Source: Hysterium pulicare CBS 123377
Lineage: Eukaryota; Ascomycota; Dothideomycetes; Hysteriales; Hysteriaceae
Direction of reading: 5' to 3'
DNA: 50,805 bases
Assembly (NCBI GenBank): GCA_000467715.1
Contig: AJFK01000181.1
Coordinates: 1-50,805 of the forward strand
Part shown: piece after piece, positions 1 through 11,344 of the stretch
How positions within the stretch are numbered: the stretch's first letter is position 1
How the letters are laid out: each line of letters begins with the position of its first letter
Notes under the pieces: model-generated
Database searches by the model: none
The model's input: the letters and a program-made list of their open reading frames with translations, nothing else
What the model was told of the DNA's origin: nothing
Translations under genes and position numbers: made by a program

Positions 1-1536
1 CGTAGTCAGGGAATGCCGCCGCAGCCGATGGGAGCCACCTCCGCAGGGCAAGCAGGCCAGATGCTTCTTGCAGGGGGATTGAATCACGGCACTATGCCAG
101 GGGGAGCGTTCAATGAATTTGGACAGACTCCCAATGTGCAACAAAAGTCTATAGAGGTATATACCCAAAGTTTGGCCCAACAACAGAGAACAGCCTTGAA
201 TAACCATACAATGGCAAAGGGAATGAACCAGGGCTCTCCTATGGCACAACCCGGCTTAGACGGCGCCGGCGATATATACGCCGGAAATCGAAATATACCT
301 GGCGGCGGAGCTCCTGGACAACAAGGGAACCACGCGTTACAAGACTACCAGATGCAGCTCATGCTGCTCGAACAACAGAACAAGAAACGGCTCTTGATGG
401 CCCGCCAGGAACAGGACAACATGTCACAAGGCCCCCACCAAGCGCCCGTCGGTGCCCCTGGTTTCGCTCCGGCAATGTCACCACAAGGTAGCAGAGCTGG
501 GCCGTCGCCAAACCCAACTGACCAGATGAAGCGAGGAACGCCGAAGATGAACCAACAACAAGGCCTACCAAGTTCTCCCATGCCTGATGGAGTATCTATG
601 CAGCAGAACCGAAACTCGCCAGTGCCGGGCTTTGGGGTGGACCCATCCCAGTTGCCTCCGGGCGTGCCCCCGCAATTCTATCCCCAGGTACCGGCAGGAA
701 ACATGATGAGACCTCCAAGTTCACACCCTGGTGGTTTCAATGGTGGCCAATTTACTCAAGCGCAAATGGAGGCCATGGCTCGAAATGGAGCGATGCAAAA
801 TGGAGCTTGGCGTCCTGGAGGGCCTCAGATGATGCCAAACCAAGGCCAGCCGCCAAACGCTATGCCACAGCGAGCGATGCCGCCTCCTCCCGCCCCTCCA
901 GCTGGTGAACAGCCGGGAAGAGCCCAACCTCCGTCTCCACAGCAGCCAGCGGTTCCGCCAACTCCTCCCCAGACCAACAAAGCGAACCCCAAGAGGAAAG
1001 ACACCAAGGACACAAAGAAGGTAAATATCGATGTGCATCTTTTGACATTTGGGCATCGTTAATGGTGATTTTAGAAGCCTGCAAAGAAGAATGCGGCGAA
1101 TACAGGTGCACCTCCCGCTTCAGAACAGGAACCTCCTCCAACACCAACACCCTCAACACCGATTACTCCCATGCACCCTAGTTCGTTCAATAAGGGGCAG
1201 AACGGCCAAGGTCAGCAACAGCAGCAGCCACCGGCACCTGCAGCGGCGCCTGCACCACAAGTGCAACCACCACCTATGGACACCAATTCCGGCGCTCCGT
1301 TTGGAAACATTGCTGAAGATGTAAATGTAAGTAGAGTGCATCTAAAAAGCAGCCAGGTTGTGCTAACAATAATGCAGAGCAATTTTGACCTGTCTTTTGC
1401 CATGGATGGAAGTGATAACGTCCTTGAAAACTTCGACTTCGATTCCTTCCTACATACCGGAGATGATAGCGGCGCCTTTGGCTCATTAAATACAGACTTC
1501 AACTTTGATGCTGGTGGAGTAGAAGCAGAAATATGA
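1..1536 (+). CDS. SomA/Flo8-like transcriptional regulator, C-terminal part (5' end outside window)
   Basis: Partial gene entering from the left edge, open in frame from base 1. Exons 1-1020, 1075-1326 and 1378-1536 give 476 visible residues ending in TGA. The protein is low-complexity, rich in Pro, Gln, Met and Gly, which suits a transcription-factor activation or scaffold region. The stretch LQDYQMQLMLLEQQNKKR (bases about 340-390), followed by LLMARQEQD, and the acidic C-terminal block with FDFDSFLH are what I recognise from the SomA/Som1/Flo8 family of moulds. Family members carry an N-terminal LisH domain, which would lie outside this window. They are nuclear regulators acting downstream of cAMP-PKA and control adhesion and conidiation. 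Intron 1 (54 bp) ends ttttag; intron 2 (51 bp, with gctaac) has length divisible by three and no stop. Family call fairly sure; gene name not assigned because the N-terminus is missing. Confidence 0.75.
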
Positions 1537-3696
1537 GCACCGTGGTCGGCGTTCATCTTTCTATGCACCTGGTTTTGCCTAACACTACTTCGTCCTATCT
1601 CGCCATACCCCCCTTTTGCTGTCGCCTTCAGTTGAAGACGACGGCGTCATCTCCCAATCTCTGCATCGTCTGCGGTATGTGGGCTGGAGTACAGGAAGTC
1701 TTTGAAATATCTGGCGTTCGGTGTCACGGGACCTGTTCCACATGTCTCCCTCTACGGTCTTGCAGGCCTGGAAACGGGGAAGCTGCTTTCCATCTGAAAG
1801 TGTGCGAGAGGGAATTATTTCCGCTTTGAGAGTTTATACCACGTTTTTTTTTGCTGCTGCCATCTAATCGGAAATCTCCTAGGGGTTCAGTTACTGCTTT
1901 TCTGCGTTAGCTTGCTTATTTAGGAGGGGTGTCTCTTAGGAAATGGAGGGATGGTCAGGGGAGGTAGCATGTGATTTTCACTCGTTGCTGTTGCTTTCAT
2001 TGCTGCAGAAGTTGAAGTTGGTGGTGGTGGTGGTGGTTGGTTGGCTGGCTGGCTTACGTTTGTTCAAGCTGCTGATGTTCACTTGTCCTTAAAGTGTGGT
2101 TTATACTTTGCCGGCGTTCATCCTTCTGCTGTTATTTATACTCCCATACCAAATACCTTACTCCTGTTTTCCACTTTATTAATCTGGCTTGCTTTTAAGT
2201 GTGGGGGGCATTGGTTCCTTGTTTGCTGTTTCGTTCTTAAACCCGGCTACTGAGGCATCGCTGCGTTTGTATCTCATCTTCTTCAGGGCTATTGCGGTCT
2301 ATGAGTATGGAAGGGGGCGAAAGGATGTTTTTTTTTCTTTCAAAAAACGGAGATGTGTAGAAGAGAAGAAGAGTATCTATATCCCCTTTGGCTTTATGCT
2401 TTAAGCTCTATGCTTTATTCCTTTACTCGCAGTGCTTTCCATGCTCGCTCTGCACATCGATGCGTCGGAGGCTCTTTGTGATCTTGTCCTTCTTCTGCAA
2501 AGTCTGACTTAAAGACCGCGCTTGCAAAATCCCTTTTTGACTTTGCTGGCGAACACGATATTTCCATGTTCCATGTTCCGCGCTTTTCGACATTGGCGTT
2601 GGGCGTGCTTTCGAAATGGGGGAGTGGCGGAAGTCGCAGTTCTTGCTACTTGAGAAACTTATGAACTATATACCTTTTTTCCCCGCTCTTCTTCAACGGC
2701 TCTCTTCCGTGTGTCGCTGTGAAAGAAAAGGAATTTGGACGGGGCATTGATCGTGCTGCGAAGGGCACCTGGGTCTTCCGCTTCCTCTTCCGCTTTCGAT
2801 CCTCAGGTTGGTTGGCTGATACGCCAATGGGATATGTATGCAAAAAGGAGAAGGATATGTCGACTAGGTAGTGTGATGCGGGTTGGGGCAACCAACCTAC
2901 TGCTGGCCGAAATCGCTTTAGTCTACTAGGACTTCGGAGTAGAGTAGGTAGCCTTGCATTCTCTAGCTCGCTATTCCCACCACGAGGCGGGAGTCTATCA
3001 CTCTACCCTCAAAGAACCCCTGGGCCTCATCAGTTTCAGAGATTACATCCGGGCCGTTGCGCAGGCCTTCTGCCGAAGGATGCTTTGCTATGGAAGCTGC
3101 GTGCGCTGTGGGATTTATATGCGGTGGGCTAATTTATCTTAATGGCGAAGCTTGGTGGTTGTTTTTGGGTGCTTCGCTCTTTTGCTGAAGCTGTGTCAGG
3201 TGAGTGGGTGCCTAATGAGCTGATGCAGGCAGTCTGCATTGTAGAGCTGCGAGGAAGGGGTGTTCATTCGTACGATGCTAAATTCCCCGGGTAGGGTCCT
3301 TTGTCGGGAGGGTTTTACAAAGGCTAGAGCTCTGATTGTTTTTCTGCTCGTTCCTAGCACCCGGGTGAGGAGCAAGTTATTAATGAAGGGAGTTAGTTGG
3401 TCGGTTTTCTATTCCCATTAGAAAAGAAGTTTTGGGGGTGGGACTGTTGAGTTCAATATTCTTTAGGGATTTTTTTCAGCTACAGTAGATATAATGACGA
3501 CATCTCTGGAAAACGTCTTGAATAAATACATGGGAAAGGCCGTTTCTTGTTACTTTCCTTCGTTCATTAGATAAGGTCCGCTGCCATGCAACTAAATATT
3601 CCATACAAGAAAAGAAAATGCCCCAAAACCCAATGCAGCTCGGAACCTCCAGGGCTGCGTAATCCACAACGCTGCATAGCAGTCATTTAGCTTCTC
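1537..3696. other. Tail-to-tail intergenic region, 2.16 kb
   Basis: This lies between the 3' ends of the SomA-like gene (+) and the Cys-rich membrane protein gene (-). Open frames here are short, with no domain or splice pattern I recognise. It holds GT-rich and T-rich stretches that suit a long 3' UTR and terminators, and a short GGT/GGCT tandem run near 2017-2053. I see no gene. Confidence 0.5.
2017..2053. repeat. GGT/GGCT simple tandem repeat
   Basis: About six GGT units pass into TTGG and GGCT units. This is a short low-complexity tract in the probable 3' UTR or downstream region of the SomA-like gene. No function is implied. Confidence 0.7.
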
Positions 3697-5193
3697 TCAA
3701 GGCGGCGTCTTGACGCTGGGTAATTCGTATCTCTCCGGCACCTGCTCCATCGACGGCGCAGCCGGCATTTGATGCTGTTGAGGCGGCCTGTACGGCACAT
3801 ATCTGCCTCCCTCGGTCTGACCACCAGATGCAGGAGCGCCAGCACCCCCAGCCGCCAATCCACCCGCCGTCCCCGCACTCTCGGCATACCTCCCAGGTCC
3901 CCAAGCTCCTTGACTCTGTGCGGGACTGTACCCGGGCGGCGCACTTCCGAGGCTACTCTGGGCGCTGTGGCCGGGTCTGAAGCCATCGGTGCCTGGTAGT
4001 TCGCTCATTCCTTTGATCGTGCTGATGGGTCGTCCCGGACCCACAGGTTGAGAAGCCAGTTCGGGGACGTCGGCTTCGGATTTGTAGGTTCCCTGCTTGT
4101 GAAGATTGGTTTTGCCGCCTGAGAAGGTACCGTTGCCATTGGCGTAGGGGTCTGGAGTCGAGGCTTGTGAGTAGGGAGATCGTTTCTTTGAACGGCGGCG
4201 GAGCAAGAAGAAGGCGAAGCCGGCTAGGGCGAGGGCTACCGGGACCCCGACTGCGCAGCCTACGATTACGCCTACGTGCTTGTGCGAGGGGGAGTTTTGG
4301 GAGTTTTGGGTGTCGCCTGCGGCTGTTCCGGTGGGAGTGAAGGTTTGGGTGATTACGACTGTTGCGATGCCTCCAGTGCCGGACGAGAGAGATGTTTTCA
4401 CTGACGTTACTGCGGATGGTGTTTGGGTGCCAGTAGTTTGGTCTCCAGCTGATGACTTGGAGTCTGCTTTAGAAGACGCCGCGGCAGCGGTGACGGATGA
4501 TGGTTGGTTGGAAGAAGAGCCTCCTGCTGCGGTGGACGCCGGGCTTCCTCCACCATTGCCTGTTTCGTCGGGAAGCGCAAATCCAGTAATGGAGGCAAGG
4601 GTTGGCGCGTTGGAGGGTATCGAACCGCCAATTGTGGCATATGCTTTGCCATCTGCGAGGCTGAAAAACGGCCTGTCGCCGTCTTGACAGCAGTTTACGT
4701 GGGTGCGATCGCCGTCGCAGCACCATTGGTTGTTGTGACCCGAACATTGTGTTATTGCTTCGTCGCCGGCAGCAGTCATATCTATTAATAACTGCTTAGC
4801 ATAACGGGTTCGAAGAGAATCATTAAACATAATCGAATAAAGGAATTAGGAACGTACTGTATGTGCATAAGTTGGAAGCGCAATAGGGACTCTTCCAGGT
4901 CTTGTCTGTACAGCCATATCGACCATAGAGATTATCAGGTGGATAGTAGCAAAGTCCATTGTCGAGGCATTGCCAACTCCCTGGACAGCAGGCAGCTCCA
5001 TCTTCAGTGCTGCAAGCCTGATCGTTATTGCTCGGCGACGCGGCGCCATTGGGGTAATCTAGAAATCGGTTAGTTTGTTTGTTTGTCTTGGAGAGTTGGG
5101 TCGGGAAGTAGTACAGCATTGCGCGCATCTCGCAACCTCTATGCAACATGCAAGAAGCAGGATTCTCCGACAGATAAAGTTTATTCGAGGCAT
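3697..5193 (-). CDS. Cys-rich secreted single-pass membrane protein
   Basis: Three-exon model: 5115-5193, 4858-5058 and 3697-4781; introns of 56 and 76 bp; 454 residues. The start at 5193 gives a basic, hydrophobic signal peptide (RRILLLACC, residues 9-17). A Cys-rich ectodomain follows (about 24-125; motifs QCYYPNG, ACCPGSWQCLDNGLC, QWCCDGD and NCCQDGD), then a Ser/Thr/Ala-rich stalk (about 160-255), one membrane span near 262-287, a basic stop-transfer RRRSKKR, and a Pro/Gly/Gln-rich cytoplasmic tail of about 160 residues. This layout is common among fungal wall-associated sensor-like proteins (Mid2/WSC-like in shape), but I recognise no named domain. Role inferred: surface sensing or wall contact. 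The first exon rests on frame, splice sites and signal peptide only. Confidence 0.75.
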
Positions 5194-6051
5194 GATTCCT
5201 CTCCCTAATCATAGAGCGAGAAGTGTAGAAAGGAGAAGAAAGTGATAGGTATCACGATGCAAACAAGACGGTAGTAGGGATGGTCACGGTGACGACATGT
5301 ATAACTTGATAGACAGGAGTCGGACGTTACACAAAGCGAAGGGCCAAGGTCAATCGCCTCCACAAACGCAGATGCTAGCGATCAAGCTTAAAATCGGAAT
5401 AGAAACACGAGCGAAGGTTGCAGTAGTGAAGGCAGAGTCAAGTGACGAAAGCGGTTGATCAATAGAATAGTCGACGCCGTGGCGGGACTTCTCTTCGACA
5501 TGGCAAACTCCCACATCACCCACGATTCTCACCCAGAAACCGGCTTTCGCATCTCCCGCACAGGGGAGGAACGGACCTCACGACCTACGCAGTTGTCCGG
5601 CGCAGTCTCATGCCATGGCCATTCACAGATCAGTCTCCAGGAGGATTATTACAGAAGGCTACCAGGCTGCAAGATGGCAATTGGCCTGAGGTGGCTAAGC
5701 GATGCCTGGCGTGCCGTCATTTTTAATATCGCGATCGGCGTATACGAGGGGCGTTTTGGGGGGTTTGGCCGCTTCTGCGAGGGGCCGCAAGCCGGTTGTG
5801 AGGACCAACACTCGTGCCGGGTGGTGGCACTGGTGGCTATTTCTATCCCTCATTTGGCATGTTGGTTGCACCTTGATTGATGAAAGTGACACAGTGTGTC
5901 TTACCGAGCACGGAGAGTTGGCTTTCCGATCAATGCGCCACAACATGTGGCGTTGCACCGCCATTCCAATCTTCAGATGTCCCACAACAACCTCAATCAG
6001 AATACCTGCCTGGTAAACCCCATGTTCTCAGTCTGGCGGATAGTGTGGTGC
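5194..6051. other. Intergenic: promoter of the Cys-rich protein gene
   Basis: This lies upstream of the minus-strand Cys-rich membrane protein gene and downstream of the aldehyde dehydrogenase pseudogene. Frames up to about 140 codons occur on both strands but overlap each other and resemble no family. I see nothing else definite. Confidence 0.4.
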
Positions 6052-7566
6052 TCACATAACCTTCTTCCATACCCACAGAGACCTCGAGTTGGTGTAATGC
6101 TTTAAGCCTGTCATTCCCCACTCACTCCATATTCCACTCTCCTTATGCCCGCCAAACGGCACATTGGGAGCTACATCAAAGGGCGAATTCACCCAGACAC
6201 TACCCGCCGAAAGCTGTCTTGCCATTCTTTCAGCGCGTTTGAGATCTTTACTCCACACTGATGCGCCCAGACCAGTTCTCAGAGCATTGGCCTCTCGATG
6301 ACGTCGTCCTTATCAGACCATTTGAGAATCGGAATGATGGGACCGAACGGCTCTTCCACGACGATTCTTGAGTCTTCCGGAGGGTTGTCTATGATAGCCG
6401 GCTCGATCAGAGAGCCTTTGGCGGATTCGCGAACTTGGCCTTCGAGTGCTGTCTTCCAGTTGCATTTTCGGATTTCGGAGTACATGTCTTTGACAAGTTC
6501 GTACTGCACGGCGTTCTGCACAGGCCCAACCGTAACATCAGGCTCAAACCCGCCGCCTGTCTTAATATTCTGCTTCGTGAACTCAACCATCGCATCGCGG
6601 AACTGGTCGTAGATCTTCTCATGAATGTACAGACGCTTGACGAGCATGCAAATCTGCCCTGAGTTGAGAAAGGCCAACATAGTGATTTTCGGAAGACACT
6701 TATCGATATCCACATCCTCGCACACAATCGCCGCATCATTTCCCCCCAGTTCAAGAACGTACCGTTTCAGCGTCTTCGAGCAACTTGCCGCAACCTCTTC
6801 CCCGTAGCAATGGATCCAGTGAAGGAAATCATGTCGATGTCCGGATGCTCGGTCATCATAGGACCTAGATCATCCCCACCGCTGAGAACCTAAAAGACGC
6901 CCGGTGGGAAAATCGACATGCCCAACTCGCCCAGTTTGAGATCGCAGTACGGCGTGAATGGTGAAGGCTTCATAATGAACGTGTTCCCAGTTATCAGAGC
7001 CGGACCGAGCTTTCCCAGACCCAGCAGCACCGGCCAGTTCCATGGCACGATACCGCCGCAGACTCCAAGAGGGGGGAATGTTTGGAAGACAGTACGTTCT
7101 TCGTTTTCGTCTAGAATCTCGTCCTTTACGTCCATCGTCGCGAAGCTCCGCAGCCACTGGATCGACATGTCGAGTTCGGTCTTGGCTAGACCTAGCGGCT
7201 TGCCTTGCTCCATAGTCTGCAGTTTCTCTAGCTCTTCTCTATTGGCTTCGACGGCGTCGGCGAATTTAAGAAGTAAGTTCGCTCGCTCGTCGAACGTGGT
7301 CTTTGACCATGACTTGAATGCTTGACGTGCATGCTTCACGGCATTATCGAGATCTGCTTTGGTAGCTACAGGCACCTCATAGAGAGCTTCGCCAGTTGAT
7401 TGATCGATGGAATGACGAGTCGTAGTGGTGGAGACAAACTCATTGTTGATGATATTGCCAGGATACGTCTATATGCAGGTTGGATGTGGGTGATAAGGCT
7501 ACATGTCCCAAAATAGCGAAGAATAAACCAACGTCCACCCACCTTGACATCTAATTTGGAAGCCAT
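6052..7566 (-). pseudogene. Aldehyde dehydrogenase (NAD(P)+-dependent ALDH family), disabled
   Basis: Intact parts read as a full-length fungal aldehyde dehydrogenase, which oxidises aldehydes to carboxylates. Exon 1 is 7543-7566 (MASKLDVK), followed by a 74 bp intron at 7469-7542. The main exon starts at 7468. Visible family motifs include VPWNWP, the FTGS segment of the cofactor site, LELGGND with the general-base Glu, SGQIC with the catalytic Cys, and EEPFGPI. Three defects interrupt it: an in-frame TAG at 6890-6892 where the family has a codon between GVF and VLSG (CAG to TAG would be a single C-to-T change), a one-base loss near 6798 just after ATGK, and a one-base loss near 6290 after DVIER. 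The frame resumes cleanly after each and runs to the normal C-terminal stop. It is either a young pseudogene or, less likely, carries several sequencing errors. Confidence 0.85.
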
Positions 7567-8249
7567 TAACGCGGAAGACCCAAGAAAAGGGTGCAGAGAG
7601 GTGAAGGAAAGGAGAGTAATTGAGGTATTTCTATCCTTCGTTATCCTATCAAATGCAGTACGCTACCAAGCCAGCGCCGGCTTCTCCAGACAGACCCCGC
7701 ATAGTTCCAGAACAAGCACTTCTTCGGTTCCTCGGGAACCCTCAAAAGGTTCTCGGGCCGAGTCGATCATCGGTAACAATACGTGCCAGATACCAGGATA
7801 CGGCAATGGTTGTAAAGGGTAGAATGGGTCTGTGAAACAAGAGGGACGTCAACTATTCTGATTACTGCTTAGCAGATATTGGGGAGAAGTGATACCTGTC
7901 TTTTCGGCGCAGGAACAGGATAGAAATACGTTATGGGACACGCCCAAAAGCCAGTTCACGATGGTAAGACGAGCAGGATTGATATATGTACCACTCCTAA
8001 TATCCATTTCACCACTCATCGACATTGTTGCTCTCATCTGCAGATGCGTTGCCCATAACGAGGTTCTCCAGTAAATGATACTGTTATAACTTACTGTCCT
8101 TGTCGCTCTCATTTATTAGTTCACACCACTAAGTGAAATAGGATCAGAAGTAGAGCTGGCAGAGAGGATTCCGCTGGCTTCGCCTCCGTAACCGGTTGTC
8201 ACCGCCGCCCACGTCGCGTAGCTAAGCTGGAGGAGGGGGATTTAGGGGA
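7567..8249. other. Intergenic: upstream of the ALDH pseudogene
   Basis: This is the presumed former promoter of the aldehyde dehydrogenase gene. Short frames on both strands show no recognisable domain. Base composition is ordinary until about 8250, where the AT-rich block begins. I see nothing else. Confidence 0.35.
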
Positions 8250-8640
8250 GGCTGAGGCGGTGGTGTAAAGTAAACTATAGAAGTAGTAGAAAGGGAATAG
8301 AGTAGTTAGTTTGAAGAGAGAGATATTATATAGTGCTGTAAAATGAGTTTAGGTTTCTACTTTCTATAAATCTTAAATTTGTATAGACTAAAACTTACAA
8401 AATAAAACAAAAGTTTAATATATACTATAGCAATTAAGTCCCTGCTGGTTTTTGATCCCACGTTTATATTCTAACCAGTGGCGTTCAGGAGCTAAATGAA
8501 CACCTCCGTGAAGTTCATGATATCTGTTATACCAGAAAAGAGACAAAGTATAAATATATTTTTGGCGTAGAATAGCAAATCATCTTTTTATTTTCATGCT
8601 TAGTATAGAAATAAAAGACCTCCGTCTCGGTAATGACCGT
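8250..8640 (-). repeat. AT-rich, probably RIP-altered relic of a mobile element
   Basis: The block is strikingly rich in TA dinucleotides compared with its flanks. On the minus strand a decayed coding-like frame is readable at about 8420-8620. It contains FWYNRY, then ELHGGVHLAPERHW, then LEYKRGIKNQQG, and is broken by a TGA where a CGA codon would restore continuity, a C-to-T type change. That pattern fits repeat-induced point mutation in filamentous ascomycetes. I cannot name the element: no terminal repeats or complete domains are visible. Confidence 0.4.
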
Positions 8641-8727
8641 AGGCATGAACCGTCCCCAACCAAGGCGCCCAAGAAACCCTACTCAGCGAATACCAAACCC
8701 TGCTCTACCAATAGCAGAGACTCAATA

Positions 8728-10392
8728 TTAACAAGCGCGTCTACTAGCCCGGATCCGGTTTTGATTCCTCAGCATAACCAGCTGCATCTCATAATCCGTC
8801 TGTGCCGCTGGAGAGAGATCCGTTTTGCCCGTGGGCCATTCCTCCTCACTGGTGTTGTCCATCTCGGCGAAGAGGATCTTGATTTGGTGTTTGATGACTT
8901 TGAGTAAGACGTTGTCGGTAAGGTGCTCGGGGACTTCGACGTCTGGGATTGAGCGTTTTATGACGGGCTTCTTGGCTGGTTTAGGCTCGTCATCACCTTC
9001 TGCCTTCTCTCCTGCTTCCTCCTTTTTGTTGCCAGCGGGCGTCTCCTCCTTGGTCGAAGCACCTTTCTCTTCATCATTGGCATCTTCCTCGGGGACTTCC
9101 ACTTCCTCGAAGGAAGAGTCATCATCGTCTCCCTTCCCACCCCTCGCAACGGTCAATAGCGCCATGACAAAAAGTTCCTTCAAATAAGCGAAACTGAACG
9201 TCTCCGTCAACTTCGCAATAACAGGACAAAGCTCCAACGGAAAATCCACTTTCCCATTCTTCTCGAGCTTCTTCCTCCAGTACTCCGCATACCTGGCCCT
9301 CTCCCCCTCCTCCGGAAGCTTGTAGTGGTATTTTCTATCGAACCTCGACGGGCGTTTGGATATAGCTGGGTCGAGCTCTGCGAGGTGATTGGTGCTCCCG
9401 ATCATCAGGATCCCGTCATTTGATTCGAGACCATCGACTTCGTTGAGGAAGTAGCTACGGCACTTTTCCACGACAAGACTATCCAGATCCTCGAAGATCA
9501 GAAGACAGGGAGCTGATTTACGCGCTTGATTGAAGATTTGGCGGATGGCGTATTGTTCGCCCTGGCATGTCTGGAAGGACTTCACATAAAGCGAAGGGAT
9601 CGGGTCCGGACGGGCATAGAGGGAGTTGATCAGTGCCTTGATGGAAATTGTTTTGCCGTTTCCCGGCACGCCATGAAGGATGATGCCGCGTTTCCAGGGG
9701 ACGGCGAAATCCTTGTATAGTTCTTGACTGTCGAAGAAACCCATGACGTCTTCGATGATATTCTTCTTCGTGTCGCTGTCGAGAATCACATCGTCCCATG
9801 AGGAACCTTGGATGGATTTGTAGAGGCTTTTGCTCTTGCTCCAGTGTGCGTCGTCGAAGACGAAGATTTCTTCATGCAATTCGGACGTCCATTTGCCGGC
9901 GACTAGCAGGAGAGCGTCGGTGTCGGAGCAGTGGCCTTCTGTGATGTTCACGTCTGTTCGAGGTGACAGAACATAGAAGTTGTTCTCGGTGGGCTTGAAT
10001 GGGTCGGACCATCGGACATGATATACGATGAACTCCTTGCCATCCCAGAGGTACTTGTATCGAGCGAAACGCATCTCATCGTCGAGCTTGCCCGGGTGCT
10101 GCTTCTTCGCCTCCAGTCCATGGCCTACTGCATGCCAATTGCGAAGTCCATGAAAGGATTCGTCTTCGGCGTCAAGGGTGACATCAGCTTTGCCGATGGT
10201 GGCAAAGTCTAGTAACGAACATGAACTCTCGGGCGTGAGAGTGACATGATAGTCTGGATAAGTCTTTCGGATCAAGTCCAGGACGACGATGGCAGTGTCA
10301 ATTCTGTGTCCATTGGCATGGTCTTTGAATTCCGCAAAGGCGGTCTTGCCGAAGCCTTGTTCTGAAATGGCAATATCCTTTGTGGCACCCAT
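8728..10392 (-). CDS. AAA-family ATPase
   Basis: Single-exon gene of 554 residues starting at the ATG at 10392. An N-terminal region of about 200 residues, with no family I can name, precedes one AAA module: Walker A GVPGNGKT at residues about 242-249, Walker B LLIFEDLD at about 298-305, sensor-1 IGSTN near 332-336, and an arginine-finger-like RPSRFDRK near 348-355. After the module comes an acidic, Lys/Glu-rich linker (about 420-490), then a short predicted helical tail. This shape is frequent in multicopy fungal AAA proteins of unknown substrate; it lacks the BCS1 N-terminal membrane segment. Likely a protein-remodelling ATPase in cytosol or nucleus. ATPase call sure; cellular role unknown. 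A frame upstream at 10272-10670 looks like leader sequence. Confidence 0.85.
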   Translation of the reverse strand: MGATKDIAISEQGFGKTAFAEFKDHANGHRIDTAIVVLDLIRKTYPDYHVTLTPESSCSLLDFATIGKADVTLDAEDESFHGLRNWHAVGHGLEAKKQHPGKLDDEMRFARYKYLWDGKEFIVYHVRWSDPFKPTENNFYVLSPRTDVNITEGHCSDTDALLLVAGKWTSELHEEIFVFDDAHWSKSKSLYKSIQGSSWDDVILDSDTKKNIIEDVMGFFDSQELYKDFAVPWKRGIILHGVPGNGKTISIKALINSLYARPDPIPSLYVKSFQTCQGEQYAIRQIFNQARKSAPCLLIFEDLDSLVVEKCRSYFLNEVDGLESNDGILMIGSTNHLAELDPAISKRPSRFDRKYHYKLPEEGERARYAEYWRKKLEKNGKVDFPLELCPVIAKLTETFSFAYLKELFVMALLTVARGGKGDDDDSSFEEVEVPEEDANDEEKGASTKEETPAGNKKEEAGEKAEGDDEPKPAKKPVIKRSIPDVEVPEHLTDNVLLKVIKHQIKILFAEMDNTSEEEWPTGKTDLSPAAQTDYEMQLVMLRNQNRIRASRRAC

Positions 10393-11344
10393 GATGTCAA
10401 TGTGCTGATAGTGCTTGATTGTTGAAGAGAAATGAATGGAACGATGAAGTAGTTTGATGATTGACTGTGAGTTTGCAGAGTTGAGAAAGTGGAAGATTTT
10501 GACTCTTTAAATACTTGGCTTGTGGCCTCAGAGAGGTACGGTCTGGAAGTGAACTGACGCATATCTGCATCTTGCGGAATTCTAGGCAACAGGGCGCCTG
10601 ACAAGGTTGCAAGCAAGAACGCAAGGATTTCACCGGTGTAGCACTGTCTGATAACGCAACCCTCTTTCATGTAGAGATATCATAGGCTCAGAAAATACGA
10701 TGATGTTTGTTGGGAGTATGTAGGGTGAATGCTGGAGTGTCGTTCGGGTTAGCGTTCCTTTTTCAGACCGGGAGCTGCGCCTCGAGCACAGATCAGGGAT
10801 GCAGCCACCCCTGAATGCAAAATATGATTGGCAGAAGACCTTCATGAACGGGTTAGTTTGCCTGCATGGCTATGACAAGGAGCGTGCACCCCCGATGCAG
10901 TGCGCAGGAAAAGTGGGGAAGGATTTGGCTGCCAAGACTTGACACACATGGTGAGGAATATCCATCACAGTTACTAGGCATAGTGGCACGCCATTGTTTG
11001 AAACTCGGTTCAAGGCATTCTAGTAAGTTACCATCCTTAAGGTTAGTTGGAAATAATTTATAAGATAGAGCCTATCTAGGTATATACAAGTAAGTAGCTA
11101 TATAAATAATATTTTACTTTATTAAATCTAAGCTTTACTTTTCCTACCTAAGCAATATTAAAAGGTTATGCAGATAATATTTTTGATATCCGTTGAGAGA
11201 TAGATACTCCTTTGTAACTACGATACTAAGGTCAATTATTGTACGCGCTCAGCAAGAAGAGTTGTTTCGAGACTGATGCGCAACCCAGCATCCAACGAAA
11301 TACCTCACCCATTTTGTTTCCCTTAGGAATGCATTCCTTTTCAC
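10393..11344. other. Intergenic: AAA ATPase promoter and AT-rich patch
   Basis: This lies upstream of the AAA ATPase gene and downstream of the BTB gene. Bases about 11035-11215 form an AT-rich patch with many TA steps and no readable coding frame, perhaps another degraded repeat. No gene is seen. Confidence 0.4.

Noticed and set aside
5455-5880. Plus-strand frame of 141 codons with hydrophobic patches
   Set aside because: No family resemblance, overlaps equally long frames on the other strand, lies in the promoter of the Cys-rich protein gene.
6890-6892. TAG in the ALDH gene read as the end of an intron (ttttag)
   Set aside because: The residues before and after (FPPGVF and VLSGGDD) are adjacent in the enzyme family, leaving no room for an intron.
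10272-10670. Minus-strand frame of 132 codons upstream of and overlapping the AAA ATPase start
   Set aside because: Different frame from the ATPase, composition unlike coding, no domain; best explained as leader sequence.
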